Shown here one piece after another: positions 21,801-31,830 of a stretch of 64,000 bases of DNA; within the stretch, counting starts at the first letter, position 1; each line of letters opens with the position of its first letter. Origin of the DNA: Pleurocapsa minor GSE-CHR-MK 17-07R (GTDB lineage: Bacteria > Chloroflexota > Anaerolineae > Aggregatilineales > Phototrophicaceae); contig JAHHHY010000002.1 of NCBI GenBank assembly GCA_019359125.1, forward strand, positions 186,001 through 250,000. Reading direction: 5' to 3'. A program made the position numbers and the translations under genes. Below the pieces are notes generated by a model that saw only the letters and a program-made list of their open reading frames with translations, was not told the origin of the DNA and ran no database searches.

Positions 21801-23702
21801 ATGACGAAAATAGAATGGAAATTTCCTGAGTTCAGACCGGGAAATATGGCGCAGGATCCTGTTCAGCGTGAATTTTTTACTTCTAACAATATCGGTGGTC
21901 TGGAGCAGGCGCTTGTAAGAGAGTCCATCCAGAATGCCCTGGATGCACGGGCCGGCAGTAAACCTGTTGGAGTACGATTTGGCCTGATTGAGCTTCCTCC
22001 GGAAAAGTATCGTCGCTATCTGGATGGGTTATTGCCTCATTTGCAGAAGATCGATGGCAATCTTATTGAGGTGCCGGATCTTTCCATGCCGATGAAATTT
22101 CTAATTGTCGAAGATGTAAATACCAGCGGGCTTACAGGTGATCCTGAACGCGAATACATCGACGAGCCGGAGGCTGATCAGAACTTCTATTATTTCTGGC
22201 GCAGTGTCGGCCGAACAGGTAAGAAAGAAAGCAATCGCGGTCGGTGGGGCCTGGGAAAGACGGTTTTTCCTGCCATGTCCACCTTTTCGGTCTTTTTTGG
22301 ATTTACCCGTCAGGCGAAAACAAATCGTTATCTGCTAATGGGACAGGCAATGTTGAAGCATCATACGATTGGGAACAAGACATTTGTTCCCTACGGATAT
22401 TTTGGCCAGTTCAGGGATGAATTCTGCCTGCCAATTGATGCTCATCCAGATCTCGAACACTTTTTCATGACCTTTCGTTTGCAACGAAAAGACAATACTG
22501 GCCTTAGTATCGTTATCCCCTCACCGATAGATGTAAATGAGGCCCATCTTTATGAGGCTGCTATTCAGCAGTACTTTTTTCCGATCGTGCGGCGCGGGTT
22601 GATTCTGCTGATTGGCGACAATATCCGTTTGTCGGCCAAGAACATCGCAGAAACGATTGAAAGTCGTGGCGAAGAAGTTCTCAGTGCAATGGCACCTGAA
22701 GATCGTCTGGCACTACTGCGCCTGGTCAGGCTGACGCAATGGGCTGTGGATCTTCAGGATGACGCATTTGTAACTCTGAACGATCCGAAGATGGATGGTG
22801 CGCCGCGATGGCCTGACTACGTGACTGAGGAGCAGATTGAAGGTGCCAAAGCCCGTTTTGAACAGGAGGGCCGGGTCGCGATCAAGGCTGCGATGAAGGT
22901 GTTTGACAAGACTAGGCGCAGTGATAAGCGGGTAGGCTGGTTCAAGATTTTTATCGAACGTGACGATTCATTGAAAAAGCCGGAAAGCCACTTCATTCGT
23001 AACGGTATCCGCATACTCGAAATCAAAGGCCATAATGTTTCCGGGATTCGGGCCATGCTGGTGGTGGATGATGAGGTGCTGAGTGAGATGCTGGGGAATG
23101 CGGAGAATCCTGCGCACACGGACTGGCAGCGTGATGCTGCGAACTTTGCGAAGTATGAACACGGTCCATCTTCACTGACTTTCGTCAAAACCAGTTTGTC
23201 TTTCTGGGTAGGCAAGTTGTCTGAATCCCGCCGTGCTGTGGAGCGTGACCTGCTGCGTGATATCTTTTTTGTGAATAAGCCGAATCGTGGCGGAAAGTCA
23301 AAAAGCGAGAAGGAAGCACCTTCCGCAAAACAGCAGAAAGGGGATGGTCAGGCTGAGTTTCCAGATATTCCCAAGCATCAGCCTGCTGTGCAATTATGGC
23401 CTATCAACGGTGGTGTAGTGATTGCAGGCTCAGGCGCTGAAGAAATGCCGGAATTTGTGCGTCTTCAGGTTGCTTATGATGTGCGATTAGGAAACCCGCT
23501 TGCAAAATACAGCGCACTTGATTTTGATCTGAGCGATCCTGAAACATTCGACATCCGCTGTGCTGGTGCTGAAATCAAAAGTCGGGACAAGAATATACTG
23601 GAGATTCTGGTGCGACAGCCTGATTTCAGGGTGCAGGTGACTGGTTTTGATGAACGGCGGGATGTCATCACCAATCTGCAGTATCAGGAGCCAGTCGAAT
23701 GA
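21801..23702 (+). CDS. GHKL-type (Hsp90/MutL/MORC-like) ATPase, cassette gene 1
   Basis: A 633-residue protein with an N-terminal GHKL ATP-binding fold. The N-box helix carries ESIQNALDA (about residues 41-49), where Asn45 would bind magnesium. The first glycine motif is IVEDVNTSGL (about 102-111) with Asp105 as adenine contact. The ATP-lid motif is GRWGLGKTVF (about 147-156), like the lid of MutL and MORC proteins. The rest (about 200-500) is probably the transducer and dimer domain; a lysine-rich KSKSEKE hinge near 500 leads to a beta-rich C-terminal domain. Composition is clearly more AT-rich than the flanking genes. Its TGA overlaps the next ATG. MutL/MORC-like ATPases recur in prokaryotic restriction and defence loci; function here is inferred. 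Confidence 0.75.
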   Translation: MTKIEWKFPEFRPGNMAQDPVQREFFTSNNIGGLEQALVRESIQNALDARAGSKPVGVRFGLIELPPEKYRRYLDGLLPHLQKIDGNLIEVPDLSMPMKFLIVEDVNTSGLTGDPEREYIDEPEADQNFYYFWRSVGRTGKKESNRGRWGLGKTVFPAMSTFSVFFGFTRQAKTNRYLLMGQAMLKHHTIGNKTFVPYGYFGQFRDEFCLPIDAHPDLEHFFMTFRLQRKDNTGLSIVIPSPIDVNEAHLYEAAIQQYFFPIVRRGLILLIGDNIRLSAKNIAETIESRGEEVLSAMAPEDRLALLRLVRLTQWAVDLQDDAFVTLNDPKMDGAPRWPDYVTEEQIEGAKARFEQEGRVAIKAAMKVFDKTRRSDKRVGWFKIFIERDDSLKKPESHFIRNGIRILEIKGHNVSGIRAMLVVDDEVLSEMLGNAENPAHTDWQRDAANFAKYEHGPSSLTFVKTSLSFWVGKLSESRRAVERDLLRDIFFVNKPNRGGKSKSEKEAPSAKQQKGDGQAEFPDIPKHQPAVQLWPINGGVVIAGSGAEEMPEFVRLQVAYDVRLGNPLAKYSALDFDLSDPETFDIRCAGAEIKSRDKNILEILVRQPDFRVQVTGFDERRDVITNLQYQEPVE

Positions 23703-24485
23703 AAAGGCGCTTTAACTACACTGAACGCGTCCGCATTGCAAAGAGCGCCATCAAAATAGACCTGTATAACGACACGACAGGCGTCCAGTGCTTTGATGCA
23801 GATCTTAACCTCGCGGATCGACTACCTTCCCAAGGGCACTGCTATTTTCATTGAGGCCTATTACCGTAGCTCAATGATGCGGTTCGAGCTGGGCAGGCTG
23901 GATGGACAATTGGATCAATTCTCGCTTAGGGGAGAACGGCTGACCGAGATTCAGTCTCCGCGCGTGACCTTTCGCGTGAAAGTCGTTGTTAGATCAGGAA
24001 GGCACTTTGGTCGTATTGTCGGGGCCATTGATAGGTTGCAGGTGCTGAATCGGGATTCGCAGGATGTGGACAGGATCGGCCTTCTGCCTGTTCGTTTTGA
24101 GCCTTTGGAGAATCTGATCTGGAAAGTCGACTTTCCAGACGATGGCACAGATCCCATGTTGTGCGTGAACAGCGAGCTATCTGTGGAGTTTACATCACCC
24201 TCGGTTCTGGTGCGTTCAAATGTCACATTTCAATCCCTGGTGTTTCCAGAGGTGGTTCGGCGCATCCTCGAACATATCCTGTTTGAAGATAATGACGAAG
24301 AAGATGAGGATAGCTGGCAGGTGAAATGGCTTCAGTTTGCACGGTCGTATGAAACTGAAAAACTGCTGCCGGAGGCTGATGAATTTGACAAACATCGGTG
24401 GATTGAAGATGTGCTCAATGCCTTCAGTCAGTCCAATCGCCTGAAAGATAATTTCGAAGCGGCATTACGAGAGCATCACTCATGA
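23699..24485 (+). CDS. Unknown protein, cassette gene 2, apparently split by a +1 frameshift
   Basis: An ATG overlapping the ATPase stop (ATGA) opens a frame beginning MKRRFNYTERVRIAKSAI that reaches QCFDADLNLAD and stops at 23854. The continuation lies one frame over: YLPKGTAIFIEAYYRSS and onward to an acidic C-terminal part (FEDNDEEDEDSW), ending 24485. The two pieces read as one protein of about 261 residues if one base near 23805-23825 is skipped. So this is an assembly error, a recent inactivating insertion or programmed +1 shifting. If translated separately, the second piece could start near 23793. No family is recognised. The stop overlaps the next gene's ATG, so the operon logic favours one full-length product. 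Confidence 0.65.
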
Positions 24486-25237
24486 CCCCGCCATTTACAA
24501 CAATCAGACAATTTAATGACGCCGGACTCAGGGCTTTTCTGGACTATCTGCGCCGTGTTAAGGAAGGTGATACCCAGCGTTCGCCTGATTTTCTGGTTGA
24601 CGATCAGAAACTGAGCAGTGCTCTGAATCCCGGCCAGTGGATAGACCCGCGCAGCTTCGACACCGCGCTGGACATGGTCGAGTACCTGTATCCAAGAGTT
24701 ATGGCGCTTAGCCTGCCCAACAAGCTTTATGATCCCGGTCTATGGAGCTGGCTGGCTGCCTATTATTTCGATGTGATTTGCCCGCCTGACAAACATGACA
24801 GGCGGCGTGTGGGTGAGCTGGAAAGCTATATTGCGACAGGCGATTCTCGAAAGTCAAATCGTCATCTAATCAGTGCAGCCATTAGGTTTTATCACTATCA
24901 TCGCCCGCATAATCAGCTTGCACTCTATTTGAGTCCCGGAAGAAGATCAGAGTATTTGCGTGTGATCCAGGAGTCACCGCAGCTATTCACAAGTCCCGGG
25001 CTTATTGAGGCGATCCATCGCATGTACTGGAACCCTGAGACTGGTGCGCCGTATCGGGGAACCCTTGGCGATTCTAATCGTAGCGGTTCAATAAAACGTC
25101 TGTCAGTCGTGATGAATCAATTTGCTGTGAATTATGATTTGCAGGGCATGAGCGCCGATCAGATTCTTGAACTGCTGCCGAAGAAAGAATTTGGCCGCTG
25201 GCTGGAGATTGCAGAAGCTGTCCGGACTGAGGTGTAA
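24482..25237 (+). CDS. Unknown protein, cassette gene 3
   Basis: A 251-residue, mostly alpha-helical protein rich in aromatic residues, with DPGLWSWLAAYYFDVICPP (about residues 81-99) and NRHLISAAIRFYHYHR (about 122-137) as the most distinctive stretches. It has no membrane segment. It recalls uncharacterised DUF6339-like proteins, but from memory only and with low confidence. Its ATG overlaps the stop of cassette gene 2 (ATGA), so all three genes are translationally coupled. Composition is AT-rich like the other two, which points to acquisition of the cassette as a unit. The next gene is an unrelated, GC-rich membrane protein. Confidence 0.65.
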   Translation: MTPPFTTIRQFNDAGLRAFLDYLRRVKEGDTQRSPDFLVDDQKLSSALNPGQWIDPRSFDTALDMVEYLYPRVMALSLPNKLYDPGLWSWLAAYYFDVICPPDKHDRRRVGELESYIATGDSRKSNRHLISAAIRFYHYHRPHNQLALYLSPGRRSEYLRVIQESPQLFTSPGLIEAIHRMYWNPETGAPYRGTLGDSNRSGSIKRLSVVMNQFAVNYDLQGMSADQILELLPKKEFGRWLEIAEAVRTEV

Positions 25238-25344
25238 CACCTGCAGGACAACTCGCCCAACCCCTACTTGTTGATGCCGTGCTGAGCTGAAAACAGGCGT
25301 ATAATCAGTCCGTGTGTATTTTCAGACGAAGGTGAAAAATCATC

Positions 25345-26070
25345 ATGTCTTTCCGTTACACATCGCTTTCCACCAATCCTGTGCGTGGCGACAGCGTTCC
25401 GTATGCCGACGCGCACGCCTTCATCAAATGGGTATTCGCATGGATGGGCCTGGGCCTGCTGGTGACCACCATCGTGGGCTATTTCGTCAGCACGAACGAG
25501 GGGCTTCAGCTTCAAATCGCGCGCAATCCCGTCCTGCTGTTTGGCGCGCTCATCGCTGAAATCGTGCTCGTCATGGTGCTCAGCTGGGCCATGGGCAGGC
25601 TGTCGCCCACGCTGGCCGCCGCGCTGTTTCTGATCTATGCCGCGCTGAACGGCGTCACGCTGTCCTTCATCACGCTCGTCTATGCCGAAAGCACCATCGT
25701 CACCGCGCTGATCACGGCGACCATCCTGTTTGCCACGCTGGCTGTATTTGGCTTCACGACCAGCATCGACCTGTCGCAGTTTCGCGGCCTGCTGATCGTC
25801 GGCGTGATCGGCGTTGGCGTCGCCCTGCTGGTGAATATATTCCTGCGCAGCGACACCTTCGGCTTCCTCATCAGCATTGTCGGCGTGATCGTCTTCCTCG
25901 GGCTGACGGCCTGGGACACGCAGGCGATCAAACACATGGCGGTGTCCCCGGAAGTGCGCGATAACCCGGCCAATGCGTCCAAGTACGCCATCTACGGCGC
26001 GCTGAAGCTGTATCTCGACTTCATCAATCTGTTCCTGTTCATCCTGCGCATCTTGGGCCGCCGCCGCTAG
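25345..26070 (+). CDS. Bax inhibitor-1 / YccA family membrane protein
   Basis: A 241-residue protein with seven hydrophobic segments beginning at about residue 30. Family landmarks are FIKWVFAWMGLGLLVTT in the first helix, SPTLAAALFLIYAALNGVTLS in helices 3-4 (here given as SPTLAAALFLIYAAL and GVTLS), and LTAWDTQAIKHM near 191-202, which carries the conserved Asp of bacterial BI-1 proteins. The C-terminal YGALKLYLDFINLFLFILR is diagnostic. Bacterial members are calcium-leak or membrane-stress proteins; the exact role here is unknown. High GC returns after the AT-rich island. A strong terminator follows the stop. Confidence 0.92.
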   Translation: MSFRYTSLSTNPVRGDSVPYADAHAFIKWVFAWMGLGLLVTTIVGYFVSTNEGLQLQIARNPVLLFGALIAEIVLVMVLSWAMGRLSPTLAAALFLIYAALNGVTLSFITLVYAESTIVTALITATILFATLAVFGFTTSIDLSQFRGLLIVGVIGVGVALLVNIFLRSDTFGFLISIVGVIVFLGLTAWDTQAIKHMAVSPEVRDNPANASKYAIYGALKLYLDFINLFLFILRILGRRR

Positions 26071-26089
26071 GCACCCTGTCATAAACGCA

Positions 26090-26134
26090 AAAGCGCGCCT
26101 GCTGACGGTCATCATCAGCGGGCGCGCTTTGTTG
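26090..26134 (+). terminator. Rho-independent terminator after the BI-1 gene
   Basis: The arms AAAGCGCGCCTGCTGA (26090-26105) and TCAGCGGGCGCGCTTT (26115-26130) pair with one mismatch around 9 nt and end in a short T run. On the minus strand it also lies just beyond the tRNA-Ser gene, so it may serve both directions. Confidence 0.8.
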
Positions 26135-26138
26135 TGTG

Positions 26139-26225
26139 CGGAGAGGGAGGGATTCGAACCCTCGAAGGCCGTGAAGCCTTACTCGTTTTCGAGACGAGCC
26201 CGATCAACCGCTCCGGCACCTCTCC
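26139..26225 (-). tRNA. tRNA-Ser (anticodon CGA)
   Basis: An 87-nt cloverleaf on the minus strand. The acceptor GGAGAGG pairs with CCTCTCC, the anticodon arm is CTCGT-CTCGAAA-ACGAG giving CGA, a long variable arm typical of serine tRNA follows, and the T arm is GAGGG-TTCGAAT-CCCTC. The discriminator is G. CCA is not encoded. It decodes UCG, fitting the GC-rich codon use. Confidence 0.95.
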
Positions 26226-26306
26226 ATCTCGTGAGACACATTATACACAGGCGCCCTGTGCAGTAAATGCCGGGTTTCACGGGCGCGTGGAGCCAGGGCG
26301 CCTGTG

Positions 26307-27676
<1,370 letters not shown>

Positions 27677-27686
27677 ATCACCATCC

Positions 27687-28154
27687 TCAGAAAAACGAGA
27701 GCTGTTTGGGAGCGTCGGCGGGCGGGGACTGTTCCTCGTCGGCTTCGTCGGAGTCTCCATCAGCGAGGGATTCCTCTGTTGAGACTGGCGGCTCGTCCAC
27801 CGGTTCCCCCGTAGCAAAGTCGATCTCCAGCGGGTCACCAACTAGCTCCAGCGCCTCGGTCTCGGTCGTCTGCGACGGGCTGGGCAGGTCCGGCACCGCG
27901 AATACAGGCGGGCGCTCCGCCTGCTGTTCCGCCAGCGCGGCCAGCCCGTCCAGGTCTGGCGTGAAGCCGTCGGGCAGGTCTTCCACGCGCAGCGCGGCGG
28001 TCACTTTTAGCTCGGCAATCTGCGCGTCGGTCAGGCCGGTTTCGCGCAGAATCTGCGCCACAGTCGCCTCGGTCGCGTGGTCATGGTTGCGCACGGTATA
28101 GCGAAAATGCGCGCTCAGGCAGTCGCGCCAGTCCTGGCTGAAAGGGCTGGACAT
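27687..28154 (-). CDS. Small acidic protein with C-terminal clamp-binding-like motif
   Basis: A 155-residue protein of unknown family. Residues 1-75 look helical and folded (FSQDWRDCLSAHFRY, then ETGLTDAQIAELKVTAAL). Residues about 80-150 are acidic, Pro/Glu-rich and probably disordered. The protein ends KQLSFF, very like the beta-sliding-clamp binding consensus QL[S/D]LF, and a free C terminus is a usual place for such motifs. Its start lies 3 nt after the stop of the beta-CASP nuclease gene, so the two are cotranscribed and coupled. I infer, without proof, that it links the nuclease or another factor to the replication clamp. A repeat array begins just after the stop. Confidence 0.7.
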   Translation of the reverse strand: MSSPFSQDWRDCLSAHFRYTVRNHDHATEATVAQILRETGLTDAQIAELKVTAALRVEDLPDGFTPDLDGLAALAEQQAERPPVFAVPDLPSPSQTTETEALELVGDPLEIDFATGEPVDEPPVSTEESLADGDSDEADEEQSPPADAPKQLSFF

Positions 28155-28157
28155 AGG

Positions 28158-29570
28158 CTACACCGTCACCTTCTGCTTCCATACCGGCACGGTGGTGGGC
28201 ACGCCTTGTTCAGCGCTCATGCGCGCGGCCAGCACAGCGGCAGGTTCCGGCTCGCCATGAACCAGAAACGCCTGCTTCGGGCGTTGGGCCATGCCTCCCA
28301 CCCACGCCAGCAGGCCGTCGGCGTCGGCGTGGCCGCTGAAGCCGTTCAGTACTTCCGTACGCGCGCGGTTCTCGTACATGTCACCAAAGATGCGCACCTG
28401 TGGCGCGCCGTCCACCAGCCGACGGCCCAGCGTATGCTCCGCCTGCCAGCCGACGACCAGCACGGTCGTGTTCGGGTCTTCGATATTGTTCTTCAGGTGA
28501 TGCAGGATGCGCCCGGCTTCCATCATGCCGCTGGCCGAAATGATGATGGCCGAGCCTTGCAGGAAGTTGAGCTGCTTGCTGTCCTCCACGTTGCGCGTGT
28601 AATGCAGTCTGCTGAAGCCAAACGGATCGACGCGCCCGCCGTTCTGGCTCATGAAGGCGCGAATCTCGTCGTCATAGCATTCCGGATGCAGCCGGAACAC
28701 ATTGGTCACGTCAGACGCCAGCGGGCTGTCAACATACACCGGCACATTCGGCAGGTCGCCCGTGCGCGCCAGCTGATGCAGCGTATACACCACCTGCTGC
28801 GTGCGGCCTACGGCAAACGCCGGAATCAGTATCTTGCCGCCGCGCCGGTACGCATCACCGATGATCTGCTCGAAATGGCGGATATCGTCTTCATAGACCG
28901 GATGCTTGCGGTCGCCATAGGTGCTCTCCATGATGAGGACATCGCAGCCATCGGGCTGCTTCGGGTCGCGCAGGATCGGCAGCCCCGGTCGGCCAATATC
29001 CCCGCTGAACAGCAGGCGTACATGGCGCTTGTCCTCGAAGTCCTCAATGTCCAGCGTGACGAAGGCGCTGCCCAGCATGTGGCCGGCATCGCTGAGGGTG
29101 GCTGTCACGCCGGGCGCGATCAGGCGCGGGCGGTCATAGCCGATGCTGGAGAACGAGTCGAGGCTGCGCAGGGCGTCTTCCTGCGTATACAGCGGCACGA
29201 CATCGGGTTCGTCGCGATGGCGGCCCTTCTTCTTGTTCAGGAACAGCGCGTCGTTTTCCTGGATGTGCGCGCTGTCGATCAGCATGGCCGCGCACAGGTC
29301 ACGCGTGGCGAACGTGCACAGGATTTCGCTGCGATAGCCCTGCTTGACCAGGTTGGGGATATTGCCCGAATGGTCGATATGCGCGTGCGACAGCACCATC
29401 GCGTCGATCGTCTTTGGGTCAAACGGAAATTCGCGGTTGCGCGTGCGGCTCTCTGCGCGCCGGCCTTGAAACATGCCGCAGTCCAGCAGGATACGCTTGC
29501 CGTTGACCTCGATCAGGTGCTGGGAACCAGTCACCGTGCCGGCCGCGCCGCAAAACTGAATGGTGATCAT
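28158..29570 (-). CDS. MBL-fold beta-CASP ribonuclease-like metallohydrolase
   Basis: A 470-residue protein of the CPSF73/Ysh1-like group. The N terminus FCGAAGTVTGSQHLIE is diagnostic. Metal ligands are in SHAHIDHSGN (His62, His64, Asp66, His67), followed by the later motif-3/4 residues in LSDAGHMLGSA and FSGDIGRPGLPI. The beta-CASP insert spans about residues 200-370 with IPAFAVGRTQQVVYTL and SPLASDVTNVF, and motif C in FSGHADADGLLAW with HGE(P) near the end. Such enzymes cut or trim RNA, some DNA. No KH domains are present, unlike archaeal CPSF. A small acidic partner is encoded directly downstream. Confidence 0.92.
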   Translation of the reverse strand: MITIQFCGAAGTVTGSQHLIEVNGKRILLDCGMFQGRRAESRTRNREFPFDPKTIDAMVLSHAHIDHSGNIPNLVKQGYRSEILCTFATRDLCAAMLIDSAHIQENDALFLNKKKGRHRDEPDVVPLYTQEDALRSLDSFSSIGYDRPRLIAPGVTATLSDAGHMLGSAFVTLDIEDFEDKRHVRLLFSGDIGRPGLPILRDPKQPDGCDVLIMESTYGDRKHPVYEDDIRHFEQIIGDAYRRGGKILIPAFAVGRTQQVVYTLHQLARTGDLPNVPVYVDSPLASDVTNVFRLHPECYDDEIRAFMSQNGGRVDPFGFSRLHYTRNVEDSKQLNFLQGSAIIISASGMMEAGRILHHLKNNIEDPNTTVLVVGWQAEHTLGRRLVDGAPQVRIFGDMYENRARTEVLNGFSGHADADGLLAWVGGMAQRPKQAFLVHGEPEPAAVLAARMSAEQGVPTTVPVWKQKVTV

Positions 29571-29631
29571 CCTGCCTTCTCCTGTCTGGCCGTCGTAACG
29601 GCCTCATTGGGGGACCAAAGATGTTCCCTGC

Positions 29632-30435
29632 TCAGGCGTCCACAATCACGCGGCGGCCCAGTATCCAGGCCGTATGCAGCGCCTTGAAAAAGGCCTTGAA
29701 CTCGCGGATGCACTTGTCGTCGGTGGGGGCGGGCATCATCGTGAACGGGAAGCGCGAGGCCTTCTCGTCCTGTGGCATGGTGCCGTTCATGATGGCCACG
29801 ATGTCGTGCGCCTCCACAGCGCGGGTGATGCCGCCGAACAGCAGCAGCGTAATGCCGCCGTGGGCAGGCTGCACCGGCCCGACCATGAACAGCATCTCAA
29901 ATACCTGGTCAGCCGTCATGGTAAATTCGACCAGATCGCGCATACGCACGCGCTTTTCCTCAAAGTAGGCATCATACGGGCGCAGCGATCGCGCTGTGTT
30001 GCCGTCATAGCCGTTGGCCTGCGCGCCTTCACGCAGCAGCAGCCAGATCAGCGGGTCGGTGATGCCGGGAAGCTGGTCGAGCAGCCAGGCCTCGGCCGCC
30101 GAGCTGATCGGATAGCTGATGCTGCTGTAGCAGCCAAAGGGCTGCGCCGATAAATTGGCCGGGCAGCCGAAACAGTAATGCGCGTAGCCGTCCAGCTCAG
30201 ACGCCAGGTCGAGCATTTCCTGCACGATGATGATGCGCGTTTCTTCGGTGCCGTCGGGCAGGTTGCGCGAAAACTCGAAGCCCATTTCGCTGGGCGGGCG
30301 CTGGTCGCCGTTCTGGCGAAACAGCGCGATCACATCATTCGCCCGCGCGCGCGATTTCACCCGTTCCAGCACGCCGTCGGTGCCGAAGCTGGTGCGCGGT
30401 TCACATTGATAGTCGATGGTATAGTCGATGGCCAT
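29632..30435 (-). CDS. Unknown soluble protein
   Basis: A 267-residue protein I do not recognise. It starts at the ATG of MAIDYTIDYQCEPRTSFG, just inside a repeat-flanked gap; upstream extension would run into the repeat. It has a HYCFGCPANLS stretch (two Cys three apart, about residues 88-91), no signal peptide and no membrane helix, and a mixed alpha/beta look, with TLLLFGGITRAVEAHDIVA near the last third. It follows the heptad-type repeat element and precedes the beta-CASP gene by about 60 nt on the same strand, so it could be cotranscribed with it. Confidence 0.65.
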   Translation of the reverse strand: MAIDYTIDYQCEPRTSFGTDGVLERVKSRARANDVIALFRQNGDQRPPSEMGFEFSRNLPDGTEETRIIIVQEMLDLASELDGYAHYCFGCPANLSAQPFGCYSSISYPISSAAEAWLLDQLPGITDPLIWLLLREGAQANGYDGNTARSLRPYDAYFEEKRVRMRDLVEFTMTADQVFEMLFMVGPVQPAHGGITLLLFGGITRAVEAHDIVAIMNGTMPQDEKASRFPFTMMPAPTDDKCIREFKAFFKALHTAWILGRRVIVDA

Positions 30436-30447
30436 GGTGTAGTGGAA

Positions 30448-30526
30448 GTACTGAGTTCTGAGCAATGAGTACTGAGTAAAATGGATTTGTCTTTTCCTCA
30501 GCACTCGGTACTCAGCACTCGGTACT
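30448..30526 (+). repeat. Second copy of the heptad-type inverted repeat element
   Basis: The left arm GTACTGAGTTCTGAGCAATG (30448-30467) continues to ACTGAG, and the right arm CCTCAGCACTCGGTACTCAG starts at 30496. These are the same words as in the 18478-18707 element, but the heptads here have not expanded. It lies between two minus-strand genes and could fold into a hairpin of about 28 bp with mismatches. Confidence 0.8.
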
Positions 30527-30532
30527 CTCCTC

Positions 30533-31714
30533 TTAGTCCGTTCCCTGTATGCTGATAATGTAATTCACCGGGTCGCCGCCCAGGTCGGGCACGGTGACCG
30601 CGTATGCTGTGCTGTCGCCCGGCGCCAGCTGCGTGCTGACCTCGCTGAAGGCCGCGCCGATCACGCGTTCTTCGGCGTCAAACACGGTCGCCACAGCGCG
30701 CAGGTTGTAAATCGGCTCGGCCGACGTATTGCTTACCTCGCCGGAGAGCACCAGCCGCCCGACCGTGTCATACGACGAGCCGTCCGTCCATGACAGCGCA
30801 TCCGCCCCATAAATAACGGCCGCCGGGTCATTGACCCAGGTCTCGCCGCCCAGCCGCAGTTCAAAGCGCAGCGCGATATCCGGCTGCCCCTGGCCAAAGC
30901 GCAGGCTGAAGGGGGCAAATCCGCCGGGCTGGATGCCATAGCCCATCACCTGATCGACCGCGCCGCCCGCCGACAATCCATCCGCGGTCAGCAGGACGGC
31001 TTCGATGGGCACGTTGGTCACTGTTTGCGCGCCATAGTTCGCCACCTCGCCGGTGACGAAGAACACGCCATCGGGCGTCGTCCACTGCGCCGTGTGCAGG
31101 ATATTGAGCGAAAGCGGCCGCGCAAACGCCAGCGCGGTCAGGTCAGTCGGCTGAAGCTGTCCAGCGGTTAGCGGCGTAAACGTATTGACGGCCTGTTCCA
31201 GCGCGCCCTGTATTCCTGCGTCCGCCGGCATGATGACTTCAGTCACCCCCAGCAGTGAGCCGCTGCGCTCAATAAAGGTATTGACCTGCTCGGTTTCCCC
31301 GGCGGACCCCCGACGCAGGCCTGTAATTCTGAAACTGCCATCGCCCAGCGCCTCGCGTGACTGCTCGACATAGCTGGCGATATCGGCGCGCACCTGCGTC
31401 TGATAGCGGCTGATCAGCTCGCTGAAGCTGGCTGTATCGATGTCCTGGCCTAGATTGACCAGGCTGAACGTCAGCAGCGGCGAGTCTGACCCAACCGGCG
31501 CGAAACTGGCCGAGGCCAGCGTGGTCGTGTACTGCTCATAGACCGGCCACTGGCGCGGGATGTCTGCTGCGAACGCGCCGCTGGGATGCGTGTAGCGCGT
31601 CGGCGATGTGTCTGGCGGGGCGGGGGTGGGCGCGAATACGACAGCGTCGCCACCGCTGCATGCAGCGAGCGCGGCTGTGACAACCCCAAGCGTGAGTGAA
31701 AGCCATCGTCTCAT
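30533..31714 (-). CDS. Lipoprotein with C-terminal FxLYD-like domain
   Basis: A 393-residue exported protein. Its N terminus MRRWLSLTLGVVTAALAAC is a lipoprotein signal with Cys19 as the lipid attachment site, followed by a Pro/Thr-rich linker. A middle domain (about residues 40-180) has THPSGAFAADIPRQWPVYE, which resembles PsbP/photosystem-associated-like stress domains. The final third has two beta-sandwich repeats, VTGEVANYGAQTVTNVPIEA and LSGEVSNTSAEPIYNLRAVA, of the FxLYD type. It is probably a cell-surface binding protein. Its 3' end lies beside a repeat element, and upstream is another lipoprotein on the same strand, about 115 nt away. Confidence 0.8.
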   Translation of the reverse strand: MRRWLSLTLGVVTAALAACSGGDAVVFAPTPAPPDTSPTRYTHPSGAFAADIPRQWPVYEQYTTTLASASFAPVGSDSPLLTFSLVNLGQDIDTASFSELISRYQTQVRADIASYVEQSREALGDGSFRITGLRRGSAGETEQVNTFIERSGSLLGVTEVIMPADAGIQGALEQAVNTFTPLTAGQLQPTDLTALAFARPLSLNILHTAQWTTPDGVFFVTGEVANYGAQTVTNVPIEAVLLTADGLSAGGAVDQVMGYGIQPGGFAPFSLRFGQGQPDIALRFELRLGGETWVNDPAAVIYGADALSWTDGSSYDTVGRLVLSGEVSNTSAEPIYNLRAVATVFDAEERVIGAAFSEVSTQLAPGDSTAYAVTVPDLGGDPVNYIISIQGTD

Positions 31715-31830
31715 AGCCTTATTTTAGCGCGGCAGGCCGGGTTTTGCAGCATCAGGCTGGGGAAGTGGGGCGTTGTGCGGGAAGCGGGGCATGATGCAGC
31801 GTGTGCGTCATGCCCCGCGATACAGGCAGC

